Below, piece after piece: positions 26,252 through 33,152 of a DNA stretch of 47,905 nucleotides. The notes beneath the pieces are model-generated. The model saw only the letters and a program-made list of their open reading frames with translations. It was not told the DNA's origin and ran no database searches. The stretch lies in assembly GCA_964515555.1 (NCBI GenBank), contig CAZEVY010000032.1, positions 1 through 47,905 of the forward strand. Reading direction: 5' to 3'. How positions within the stretch are numbered: the first letter of the stretch is position 1; the number at the start of each line of letters is the position of its first letter. Source of the DNA: CAZEVY01 sp964515555. GTDB taxonomy: Bacteria; Acidobacteriota; Terriglobia; Bryobacterales; Bryobacteraceae. The position numbers and the translations under genes are program-made.

Positions 26252-26850
26252 CCGGCGGACTCGCCAGCGGCAAGACGCACATCGGCCGCGAGCTGGAGCG
26301 GCTGGGCTGCTTCGTCGTTCGCGCCGACGAGCTCGGTCATGCCGTCCTCGCCCGGGGCGGCGAGGCCTACGACGCCGTCGTCGCCGAATTCGGGGGCGGC
26401 ATCCTCGCCGATTCCGGAGAAATCGACCGCCGCAAGCTCGCCGCCCAAGTCTTCGACAAGCCCGACCGCCTGGCCGCGCTCAACGCGCTCGTGCATCCGC
26501 CCGTGCGGCGCAGGCAGCGCGAGATGATCGAGGCCTTCGCCGCGCGCGAGCCCGGCGGCATCGCCGTGGTGGAGGCGGCCATTCTCGTCGAGACCGGAAG
26601 CCATCGCAACTTCGACCGGCTGATCGTCGCGGTGTGCCCGCCCGGCCAGCAGATCGAGCGCGCCGTGGCCCGCGACGGCATCACGCGCGAGGAGGCCGAA
26701 GCCCGCCTGCGGCGGCAGCTTCCCCTGGAGGAAAAGGCGCATCTGGCCGACTTCGTCATCGACACCTCGGGAAGTTACGACAGCACGCTGGCGCAAACCC
26801 GAAAAGTGTACGAGCATTTAAGTAGGATCGCCCGGAGTATCCAGTCATGA
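26233..26850 (+). CDS. coaE: Dephospho-CoA kinase
   Basis: 205 residues, normal for CoaE. It phosphorylates the ribose 3'-hydroxyl of dephospho-CoA, the last step of CoA synthesis. The P-loop GLTGGLASGKT is at residues 5-15, followed by the RADELGH segment (substrate Asp), a LID region and LPLEEKAHLADFVIDTSG, typical of the C-terminus. The start is GTG 26233, inside the folD 3' end and preceded by GGAG about 13 nt upstream; the frame is open much further upstream but that part overlaps folD. The stop overlaps the next ATG (ATGA at 26847-26850). Confidence 0.93.
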   Translation: MLRVGLTGGLASGKTHIGRELERLGCFVVRADELGHAVLARGGEAYDAVVAEFGGGILADSGEIDRRKLAAQVFDKPDRLAALNALVHPPVRRRQREMIEAFAAREPGGIAVVEAAILVETGSHRNFDRLIVAVCPPGQQIERAVARDGITREEAEARLRRQLPLEEKAHLADFVIDTSGSYDSTLAQTRKVYEHLSRIARSIQS

Positions 26851-27971
26851 AACTCAGAACCCTGTTCGTCGCCGCCGCCATGGCCGGCGCGTTCATCTAC
26901 TTCACGAGCTCGGGCCGTATGGCCCGCTTCGCCGGCGCCGGCGCACAGACGCCGCGCGTGGTCCGCACCGCGGGTCTCTCGAGCGACGAGCTCAACAACA
27001 TCCAGATCTACAAGGCCGCGCACGACGCCACCGTGCACATCTCCAGCACCGTTCTGCGCCGCGACTTCTTCTTCGACATCATTCCCTCGCGCGAGACCGG
27101 CTCGGGCTTCCTGGTGCGCGACGACGGCCTCATCCTCACCAACAACCACGTCGTCAGCTCCTCGCAGAAGCTTGAAGTCACGCTGCCCGATAAGAGCCGC
27201 TACCCGGCGACGATTGTCGTCCGCGACGCCGGCAACGACCTGGCGCTCATCAAGATCACGCCGCGCGGCAAGGCCCCGTCGCTTCCGCTGGGCGATTCCG
27301 AGATTCTCCAGGTGGGCCAGAAGGTGCTCGCCATCGGCAACCCGTTCGGCCTGGAAGGCACGCTCACCACCGGCATCATCAGCTCGCTGAATCGCGATCT
27401 CCGCGACGAGACCGGCCGCACCCTGGAAGGCATGATCCAGACCGACGCCGCCATCAATCCCGGCAACAGCGGCGGACCCCTGCTCGATTCGCAAGGCAAC
27501 GTAATCGCCGTGAACACCGCCATTTACGGGCCGGGCGGAAACATCGGCATCGGCTTCGCGATGCCCATCAATCGCGCCAAGCAGTTGATGGAAGCCTACA
27601 CGTCGGGCCGCAAGTGGGAGCCGCCGAGGCTCGGCGTCAGCGGCGTCTACCTGGCCGGCGAGTGGGCGACGGCGCTGGAACTGCCCGCCGAAGGCGGATT
27701 CCTGGTCGACGAAGTGGCCTCGGGATCGGCGGCCGAAGCGGCCGGGATTCGCGGCGCGCGGCGCAGCGTCGTGATCGGCAACCGCGAGATCGGCATCGGC
27801 GGCGACCTCATCATGGCGATCGACGGACAGCGGGTTCAACGCGGCGATTCCATCGCCAGGCTGATCGCGCGCAAGCGGCCCGGAGACAAGGTCGAGCTGA
27901 CGGTGTGGCGCAACGGCCGGCAGTCGACGCTTACCGTAAAGCTCGGCGCGGCCCAGGGACAACAGCTATAG
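26847..27971 (+). CDS. Periplasmic trypsin-like serine protease with PDZ domain (HtrA/DegS-like)
   Basis: 374 residues. An N-terminal hydrophobic segment (LFVAAAMAGAFIYFTS) acts as signal or anchor. The protease domain has the full triad: His101 (LTNNHVV), Asp131 (NDLALIKI) and Ser208 (NPGNSGGPL). A single PDZ domain follows (about 270-370; GGDLIMAIDGQRVQRGDSI). One PDZ and a possible anchor favour a DegS/HtrA-like envelope quality-control role over DegP. It is translationally coupled to coaE. Its last 41 bp overlap the 3' end of the convergent glycosyltransferase gene. Confidence 0.9.
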   Translation: MKLRTLFVAAAMAGAFIYFTSSGRMARFAGAGAQTPRVVRTAGLSSDELNNIQIYKAAHDATVHISSTVLRRDFFFDIIPSRETGSGFLVRDDGLILTNNHVVSSSQKLEVTLPDKSRYPATIVVRDAGNDLALIKITPRGKAPSLPLGDSEILQVGQKVLAIGNPFGLEGTLTTGIISSLNRDLRDETGRTLEGMIQTDAAINPGNSGGPLLDSQGNVIAVNTAIYGPGGNIGIGFAMPINRAKQLMEAYTSGRKWEPPRLGVSGVYLAGEWATALELPAEGGFLVDEVASGSAAEAAGIRGARRSVVIGNREIGIGGDLIMAIDGQRVQRGDSIARLIARKRPGDKVELTVWRNGRQSTLTVKLGAAQGQQL

Positions 27972-29424
27972 CGTCGTAGAGCGCCGCTCCGCGCTCGTGC
28001 GCGGCGAGCACGAGGCGGATGTCCCGCTGTCCGGCGAGCGCCGAGGGGAGCCACTGCAACCGGCCGCCATCGGCGTCGGCCGGCGTCTGGTAGAGCAGAA
28101 ACCGCGGCGTGGTCGCCAGGAAATCCTCCAGCCCCGAGATGTCCAGCTTCTTCCAGCGGCCGAGATCGGCAAGGGCGCGGTCGACGCTGTCGGTCCCCGT
28201 GTGGCGAAGGGCGTGCGGCGGGTCGGCGACATAGGCGATGCGGCGCGCGATCTGCGGCTCGGCGTAATGCACCAGTTGCAGGAAGAGGACGCCGTTGGCG
28301 ATCGCGACCGGTTCGGCGCCGGGCGCTTTGAGCAGCGGGTGCTGGTCGAGCGGATTCGGCGGCGCGGTGAACAGGAACATCGCCCAGGCGAGCTGCCGAA
28401 GCGCAAAGATCGAAAACAGGCACCCGAACACGACCGGCGCAACGCGAAGCCGGTCCGCCAGCATCGCCGCCAGGATCGCGACGCCCGCGGCGGCGGCCAG
28501 CGCGTAGCGGTCGGAATACGCGCCGGTGATCAGCGAGACCGCGAACAGCGCGAGGGGAATCAGGCAGAATCCCACCGCGGCGGCGGCCTCGTGCGCGAAC
28601 AGGCCCGGCGGCGACGGTTCGCCTCCGTGCCGGTAGACAACCCCCGCGACGATCAGCACCAGGGCTGCGGGCGCCGCCAGCGGGAGCAGCAGGAAATCCC
28701 AGAAGGCCGAGAGCGAGAGAATCGTCGCCTGCCCCCAAAAGGTGGACGAGTAGGTCTGCGCACCGCGCATCAGCGTCGCGAAGACGATCAGGGGAATGGC
28801 GCCCGCCGCGAGCGCCAATGCGACGGCAGGGTCGAGCTTGCGCCGCACGCGAATGCGCACCATCTCGCCGATCGCGAAGGGAACGTAGAGCAGCACCGCG
28901 TAGTAATGACAAGAGAGCGCCAGCGCGAGGCTCACGGCGAGTCCCGTCAGCGCCCCGCCGCGCCGCCCGAGCTCCGCCGCGCGTTGCCACGAAATCAGCG
29001 CCAGTCCCGCGAAGCCGAGCATCAAGCCGTAGGGCCGGGCTTCCCAGGCGTATCCGCAGGCTTCCGTGAACAGCGCGACGAGCGCGGCGACCCATCCCGC
29101 GGTCTCGCCGCATCGGCGGCCCACGAAGGAGCGCAGGCAAAGCGCGAAGATCGCCACTCCCGCGATGGAGATCAGGCGCATCGCGATGTGCCCGGCGCCG
29201 AATACCCCGGCGATCAGCGGATACAGGGGCGGATTCTGCTCCAGTCCGGTCGAGAGCGCCGCGCGTAGCTCGGCGAACGGCAGCCCGGACAGCACAATGG
29301 TGAAGATTTCGTCGTACCAGAAGGGCTTGGCGTGCGCGCGCCCGGCGCACCCGGCGGCGAACAGCACGGCGAACGCGCCCAGGTACCACCAGCGGCTCGA
29401 CCTCAGGTCGTGTTCCAGACGCAT
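27931..29424 (-). CDS. Polytopic glycosyltransferase, GT39/PMT-2-like
   Basis: 497 residues from ATG 29424; the frame is open to 29757 but that part overlaps the Fic gene and is not coding. After TM1 (WWYLGAFAVLFAAG) comes KPFWYDEIFTIVLSGLP, with the Asp-Glu pair near residue 38 typical of GT-C enzymes using lipid-linked sugars. About ten more hydrophobic segments follow, then a soluble C-terminal part (about 390-497). Members glycosylate proteins, lipid A or cell-wall polymers; the acceptor is unknown. The gene begins 1 bp after the Fic stop, so the two are likely one operon. It ends inside the convergent protease gene. Confidence 0.75.
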   Translation of the reverse strand: MRLEHDLRSSRWWYLGAFAVLFAAGCAGRAHAKPFWYDEIFTIVLSGLPFAELRAALSTGLEQNPPLYPLIAGVFGAGHIAMRLISIAGVAIFALCLRSFVGRRCGETAGWVAALVALFTEACGYAWEARPYGLMLGFAGLALISWQRAAELGRRGGALTGLAVSLALALSCHYYAVLLYVPFAIGEMVRIRVRRKLDPAVALALAAGAIPLIVFATLMRGAQTYSSTFWGQATILSLSAFWDFLLLPLAAPAALVLIVAGVVYRHGGEPSPPGLFAHEAAAAVGFCLIPLALFAVSLITGAYSDRYALAAAAGVAILAAMLADRLRVAPVVFGCLFSIFALRQLAWAMFLFTAPPNPLDQHPLLKAPGAEPVAIANGVLFLQLVHYAEPQIARRIAYVADPPHALRHTGTDSVDRALADLGRWKKLDISGLEDFLATTPRFLLYQTPADADGGRLQWLPSALAGQRDIRLVLAAHERGAALYDAIAVVPGPRRALR

Positions 29425-29425
29425 C

Positions 29426-30595
29426 TCAGCGCGGGAGCGGCTCGGTGCCGCGATTGAGAATCTCCAGGTACTTATCGTAGGCGAACAGCCGCCGCCGCTG
29501 CCGGCCGGTGGTCTCGCGCACGATGCCGAGCTGTTGCAGATGGTCGAGCGCCTTGGTGACGGTGGGCGCCGAGAGTTGAGTGGCGGCCGCAGTTGCGGGG
29601 ATCGCGGCGATCGGCCGCCGCTGCAAGTGTTCATGAACTTGCAGTGCAACCGACGCATGCCGGCCGAGTCCTGCGATGGTGCGGCGGTCAGCCTCAAACC
29701 GCGCGAGGATCTCTCGTGCAGCCTTGGCGCCCTCGTCGGCGGTCTCCTTGACCCCAATCAGGAAGAACTCCACCCACTTCTCCCAGGCGCCGTTCAGCCG
29801 GACTGCCTGCAACAGATCGTAGTATTGCTGGCGGTTCCGCTTGAAGTACACGCTGAGGTAAAGTATCGGCGCGGCGAGCGCTCCCGTGACGCACAGGTAG
29901 AGCGCGATGAGCAGGCGTCCGACCCTGCCGTTGCCGTCGAGAAACGGGTGGATCGTCTCGAACTGGACGTGGGCGAGCGCGGCCTTCACCAACAGGGGGA
30001 GTTCGGCGCCCTCGTCGTGCAGAAACACTTCGAGTGCGCCCATGCATTCCATCACTCGATCCGCCGGCGGCGGCACGAAGACGGCGGTCCCGGGTCGTGA
30101 ACCACCGATCCAGTTCTGACTGCTTCGAAACTCGCCCGGCTGCTTGTCGCTGCCCCGTCCCCGCGCGAGCAGCACGCCGTGAATCTCGCGAATCAGCCGC
30201 AGGGAAAGCGGGAAGCCCTCACGCCAGCGATTCAACCCATGCTCCATGGCGGCGACGTAATTCGACACGTCGACAACATCCCCGGTGGGGGCTCCCGGTG
30301 CTTCGGAGTTTTCGTAGGCCAGTAGATCCGCGAGCGAAGACTGCGTTCCCTCGATCTGCGAGGAGACCACCGCTTCCTTGCGAACGTAATGGTAGATCAG
30401 CAGCGATACATCGGGTAGAATGGCCCCGAGGCCATCGAGGCGGCCCAGTTCGCGGCTCGCCGTTTCGAGCAGGCTCTGGAGGCCATCGAGTTTCACCGCC
30501 GGACGAGGGGGCAACGGCGGGGGCAAGTAGGCACGCACCTGCTCGCCTCCGGAGTGGGAGACGACATAAGTCCCGAGTCTGCCGTTGCGGCTCAT
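29426..30595 (-). CDS. Fic-domain protein (probable AMPylase) with C-terminal winged helix
   Basis: 389 residues. The Fic motif HPFLDGNGRVGR is at 216-227, complete with the catalytic His216 and the nucleotide-binding residues, so NMP transfer (usually AMP) to a target hydroxyl is expected. An inhibitory helix of the (S/T)xxxE(G/N) type is present at 78-83 (SSQIEG, Glu82) in the N-terminal domain, which would place it in the intramolecularly inhibited class. Residues about 310-385 form a winged-helix-like region (TQLSAPTVTKALDHLQQLGI; RRRLFAYDKYLEIL). ATG 30595 lacks a ribosome site. The unusual promoter is described separately; autoregulation by the winged helix is my inference. Confidence 0.88.
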   Translation of the reverse strand: MSRNGRLGTYVVSHSGGEQVRAYLPPPLPPRPAVKLDGLQSLLETASRELGRLDGLGAILPDVSLLIYHYVRKEAVVSSQIEGTQSSLADLLAYENSEAPGAPTGDVVDVSNYVAAMEHGLNRWREGFPLSLRLIREIHGVLLARGRGSDKQPGEFRSSQNWIGGSRPGTAVFVPPPADRVMECMGALEVFLHDEGAELPLLVKAALAHVQFETIHPFLDGNGRVGRLLIALYLCVTGALAAPILYLSVYFKRNRQQYYDLLQAVRLNGAWEKWVEFFLIGVKETADEGAKAAREILARFEADRRTIAGLGRHASVALQVHEHLQRRPIAAIPATAAATQLSAPTVTKALDHLQQLGIVRETTGRQRRRLFAYDKYLEILNRGTEPLPR

Positions 30596-30659
30596 AACGA
30601 AACGTTCTTTCGTTACATTCTTCCTTACATAAAATATCGCACTTTTCTTTCGTTAGCAA
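30596..30659 (-). promoter_or_regulatory. Fic promoter with three repeated operator half-sites
   Basis: This AT-rich patch lies between the divergent Fic and cysteine desulfurase genes. On the minus strand TTGCTA (30654-30659) and TATTTT (30631-30636) are 17 bp apart, giving a start near 30624. TAACGAAAGAA (minus strand) occurs at 30645-30655, beside the -35 box, and again at 30605-30615, exactly 40 bp away. The second copy is half of a perfect inverted repeat, AACGAAA (30596-30602) and TTTCGTT (30608-30614) with a 5-bp spacer, ending one base before the Fic ATG. Two sites four helical turns apart, flanking the start site, suggest repression by looping or blocking. Confidence 0.6.
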
Positions 30660-30668
30660 GCCCCTCCC

Positions 30669-31823
30669 ATGAACCGCCACTACTTCGACCACAACGCCAC
30701 CACCCCGGTATCCCGCGAGGTCCTCGAGGCGCTCACCGCGGCCCTGACCGACACCCCCGGCAACGCCTCCAGCGTGCACCACTTCGGCCAGGAAGCCCGG
30801 CGACGGCTGGAGGTCGCCCGCCTCCGCATGGCCTTGTTCCTCGGCGGCGACCCCAAGGAGACCGTTTTCACCAGCGGCGGCACCGAAGCCGACAACCTCG
30901 CCATCCTCGGCGCGGCCAGGGCGTCGTCGAAACGCCATATCGTCACCACAACCATCGAGCACCCCGCCGTCCTCGCGGCCGTCCGGCAACTGGAGTGCGA
31001 AGGTTTCTCGGCGGCGTACGTCCCGTCCGGCGGCGACGGCGTGGTCGACCCCGATGCCGTCCGCCGCGCCTTGCGCCCCGATACGGCGCTGGTCTCGGTC
31101 ATGCACGCCAACAACGAGACCGGCGTCGTGCAGCCGGTCGCCGAAATCGCGCGCATCGCCCGCGAATGCGGCGCGACCATGCACTCCGACGGCGTTCAGG
31201 CCGCCGGGAAGATCGACGTCGATGTCGCCGCGCTCGGAGTCGACCTGTACTCGGTCAGCGGCCACAAGTTCTACGCGCCGAAGGGCTGCGGGGCGCTGTT
31301 CGTGCGCTCGGGCGTAAAGCTCCAGCCGCTCCAGTTCGGCGGCCGGCATGAGCGCGAGCGGCGGCCGGGCACCGAGAACGTCCCCGGCGCCGCCGCCCTG
31401 GCGCGCGCGGCCGACCTGGCGGAACTGTGGCTCGAAACGGAGTCGACGCGCCTCGCCGGGCTGCGCGACCGGCTGGAGCGCGGCATCCTGGATCGCATCG
31501 CCGATACGGGCGTGAACGGAGGGGGTGCCCCCCGCACTCCCAACACCACCAACATATGGTTCGACGGCATCGAAGGCGAGGCCATGGTCATCGCGCTCGA
31601 CCTGCGCGGCTTCGCGGTGTCGACCGGAGCGGCCTGCTCGAGCGGCGCCATCGAGCCATCGCACGTGCTGATCGCGATGGGCCTGCCCCCGGCTCGCGCC
31701 AAGGCCAGCATCCGCTTCTCGCTCGGCCGCGCGAACACCGAGGACCACGTCGACGAACTGATCGAGGCGGTGGCCGCGTCGGCGGCGCACTTGAGGAGGC
31801 TTTCCCCGGTCTACGGACGGTGA
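30669..31823 (+). CDS. Cysteine desulfurase, IscS/NifS family
   Basis: 384 residues. A PLP enzyme that removes sulfur from cysteine as a persulfide for Fe-S clusters and tRNA thiolation. The N-terminus YFDHNATTPVSREVLEA, TSGGTEADNLAI, HANNETGVVQPV, the PLP Lys in SGHKFYAPKGCGA and the catalytic loop Cys in STGAACSSGA are all present. RRPGTENVPGAAA is also typical. Length and short loop fit the NifS/IscS class. No iscU, iscA or mnmA neighbour is visible, so it could serve tRNA or general sulfur supply. The start at ATG 30669 has no clear ribosome site, and the promoter must lie in the 73-bp divergent region shared with Fic. Confidence 0.92.
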   Translation: MNRHYFDHNATTPVSREVLEALTAALTDTPGNASSVHHFGQEARRRLEVARLRMALFLGGDPKETVFTSGGTEADNLAILGAARASSKRHIVTTTIEHPAVLAAVRQLECEGFSAAYVPSGGDGVVDPDAVRRALRPDTALVSVMHANNETGVVQPVAEIARIARECGATMHSDGVQAAGKIDVDVAALGVDLYSVSGHKFYAPKGCGALFVRSGVKLQPLQFGGRHERERRPGTENVPGAAALARAADLAELWLETESTRLAGLRDRLERGILDRIADTGVNGGGAPRTPNTTNIWFDGIEGEAMVIALDLRGFAVSTGAACSSGAIEPSHVLIAMGLPPARAKASIRFSLGRANTEDHVDELIEAVAASAAHLRRLSPVYGR

Positions 31824-31880
31824 AGGGCCGAGCCGGCTAACGAATGTACGCGGTCCGGTCGATGGTAAGTAACAGCATCC

Positions 31881-32852
31881 GTGCCCGTATACCCGAACTC
31901 TACGCTGCAAAACTTCCTGGGGATGACCGCGGTCGTCGCCAGCCAGCCCATGCAGGACCTGCTCAAACTGGTCCAGCGCGTCGCACAAAGCAATGCTGCT
32001 GTATTAGTTACTGGCGAAAGTGGAAGTGGAAAGGAAGTCGTCGCTCGGGCCCTCCATCACTATTCGCTGCGGGCATCCAAGTCGTGGGTGGACGTAAACT
32101 GCGCGGCGCTGCCCGAGCACCTGGTGGAGAGCGAACTGTTCGGATACGAGAAAGGCGCGTTCAGCGGAGCCGACGGCTCCAAGGCCGGCCTGTTCGAAAT
32201 GGCCGCCGGCGGGACCCTTTACCTGGACGAGATCGGCGAGCTGGACCCCAAGGTCCAGGTGAAGCTGCTGCGGGTGCTTGACGGCGTGCCCTACTACCGG
32301 CTCGGCGGAAGCCGGAAGATCATGGTGGACGTGCGGATCGTCGCCGCCACCAACCAGGACCTCGAAGAGATGATCTCGGAGGGCCGCTTCCGGAGCGATC
32401 TGTACCACAGGCTGAGACAGGTCGCCGTGCGGGTACCGCCGCTGCGCGACCGGCGCGATGACATCCTGCCGCTGGCGACCTTCCTCCTGAAGCAGCAGAA
32501 TCCGTCCCTGATCCTGGCCGATGACGCCATCGACGCGCTGGAGAGACACCCGTGGCCGGGCAACGTTCGTGAGCTGCGCAACGTGATCACCCAGGCGGCG
32601 GTCCTCAGCGAAGGTCCCCTGGTCCACGCCTCCGACCTGGCGTTCGGCAAGCTGGAGGCTGCCTTCGAGCAAGACCTGGCGTTCACCGCGAGTCTGGACG
32701 CCATGGAAAAGCAGATGGTGCTGAAGGCGCTCGAGCAAACAGGGGGCCGATGCGGGAAGGCAGCCGAGATTCTGGGAATCTCGCGCCGCACGTTGAGCCG
32801 AAAACTGAAACTCTACGGGGTAGGTCATGGAAACGAAAGCCTCGTCCGGTAG
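31881..32852 (+). CDS. Sigma-54-dependent activator without a sensor domain
   Basis: 323 residues, starting at GTG 31881. The AAA+ domain begins almost at once: Walker A GESGSGKE at 45-52, sigma-54 contact loop GAFSGA at 92-97, Walker B GTLYLDEIGE at 111-120, then VAATNQDLEEM and FRSDLYHRLRQVAVRVPPLRDR. A Fis-type helix-turn-helix ends the protein (GKAAEILGISRRTLSRKLK). Family members normally read GAFTGA in the loop; the Thr contacts sigma-54 and is Ser here. The usual N-terminal receiver, GAF or PAS domain is absent, so control must come from expression, a partner protein or constitutive activity (as in PspF). The last 26 bp overlap the PilZ-like gene. Confidence 0.88.
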   Translation: MPVYPNSTLQNFLGMTAVVASQPMQDLLKLVQRVAQSNAAVLVTGESGSGKEVVARALHHYSLRASKSWVDVNCAALPEHLVESELFGYEKGAFSGADGSKAGLFEMAAGGTLYLDEIGELDPKVQVKLLRVLDGVPYYRLGGSRKIMVDVRIVAATNQDLEEMISEGRFRSDLYHRLRQVAVRVPPLRDRRDDILPLATFLLKQQNPSLILADDAIDALERHPWPGNVRELRNVITQAAVLSEGPLVHASDLAFGKLEAAFEQDLAFTASLDAMEKQMVLKALEQTGGRCGKAAEILGISRRTLSRKLKLYGVGHGNESLVR

Positions 32853-33141
32853 CGTCGCGGCCGACCCTTGGGCCGACCGGCGCAGCGAGCGGCGTCAATT
32901 GGCGAGTGGGGAGATCCTGCTCACCAGGAAGTCCCCCGCCCCGTCGGTGGTGATCGGCAAACTGCTCGACCGGAGCGCGAGCGGTTTCCGCGTCGGACAC
33001 CGCGATTCGACCCTGGAGTCGGGGCAGGTGGTGGTGTTCCACCTGGGCGGCGATACCGGTCGCGCCCGCGTGGTCTGGAACCGGATCATCAATGGGAAGG
33101 TCGAAAGCGGTTTCCTGATCGTGGACGGCGACGCAGCCTGA
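32827..33141 (+). CDS. PilZ-like small protein
   Basis: 104 residues. RRSERR at 18-23 and DRSASG at 48-53 match the RxxxR and (D/N)xSxxG pattern by which PilZ domains bind cyclic di-GMP. The sequence then continues as a beta-barrel (QVVVFHLGGDTGRARVVWN; ESGFLIV). Start ATG 32827 lies inside the 3' end of the sigma-54 activator gene, so the two are co-expressed and may be one regulatory module. The domain is short and the call is by motif only. It ends 11 bp from the convergent giant gene. Confidence 0.7.
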   Translation: METKASSGSVAADPWADRRSERRQLASGEILLTRKSPAPSVVIGKLLDRSASGFRVGHRDSTLESGQVVVFHLGGDTGRARVVWNRIINGKVESGFLIVDGDAA

Positions 33142-33152
33142 GCCAAACCCAC

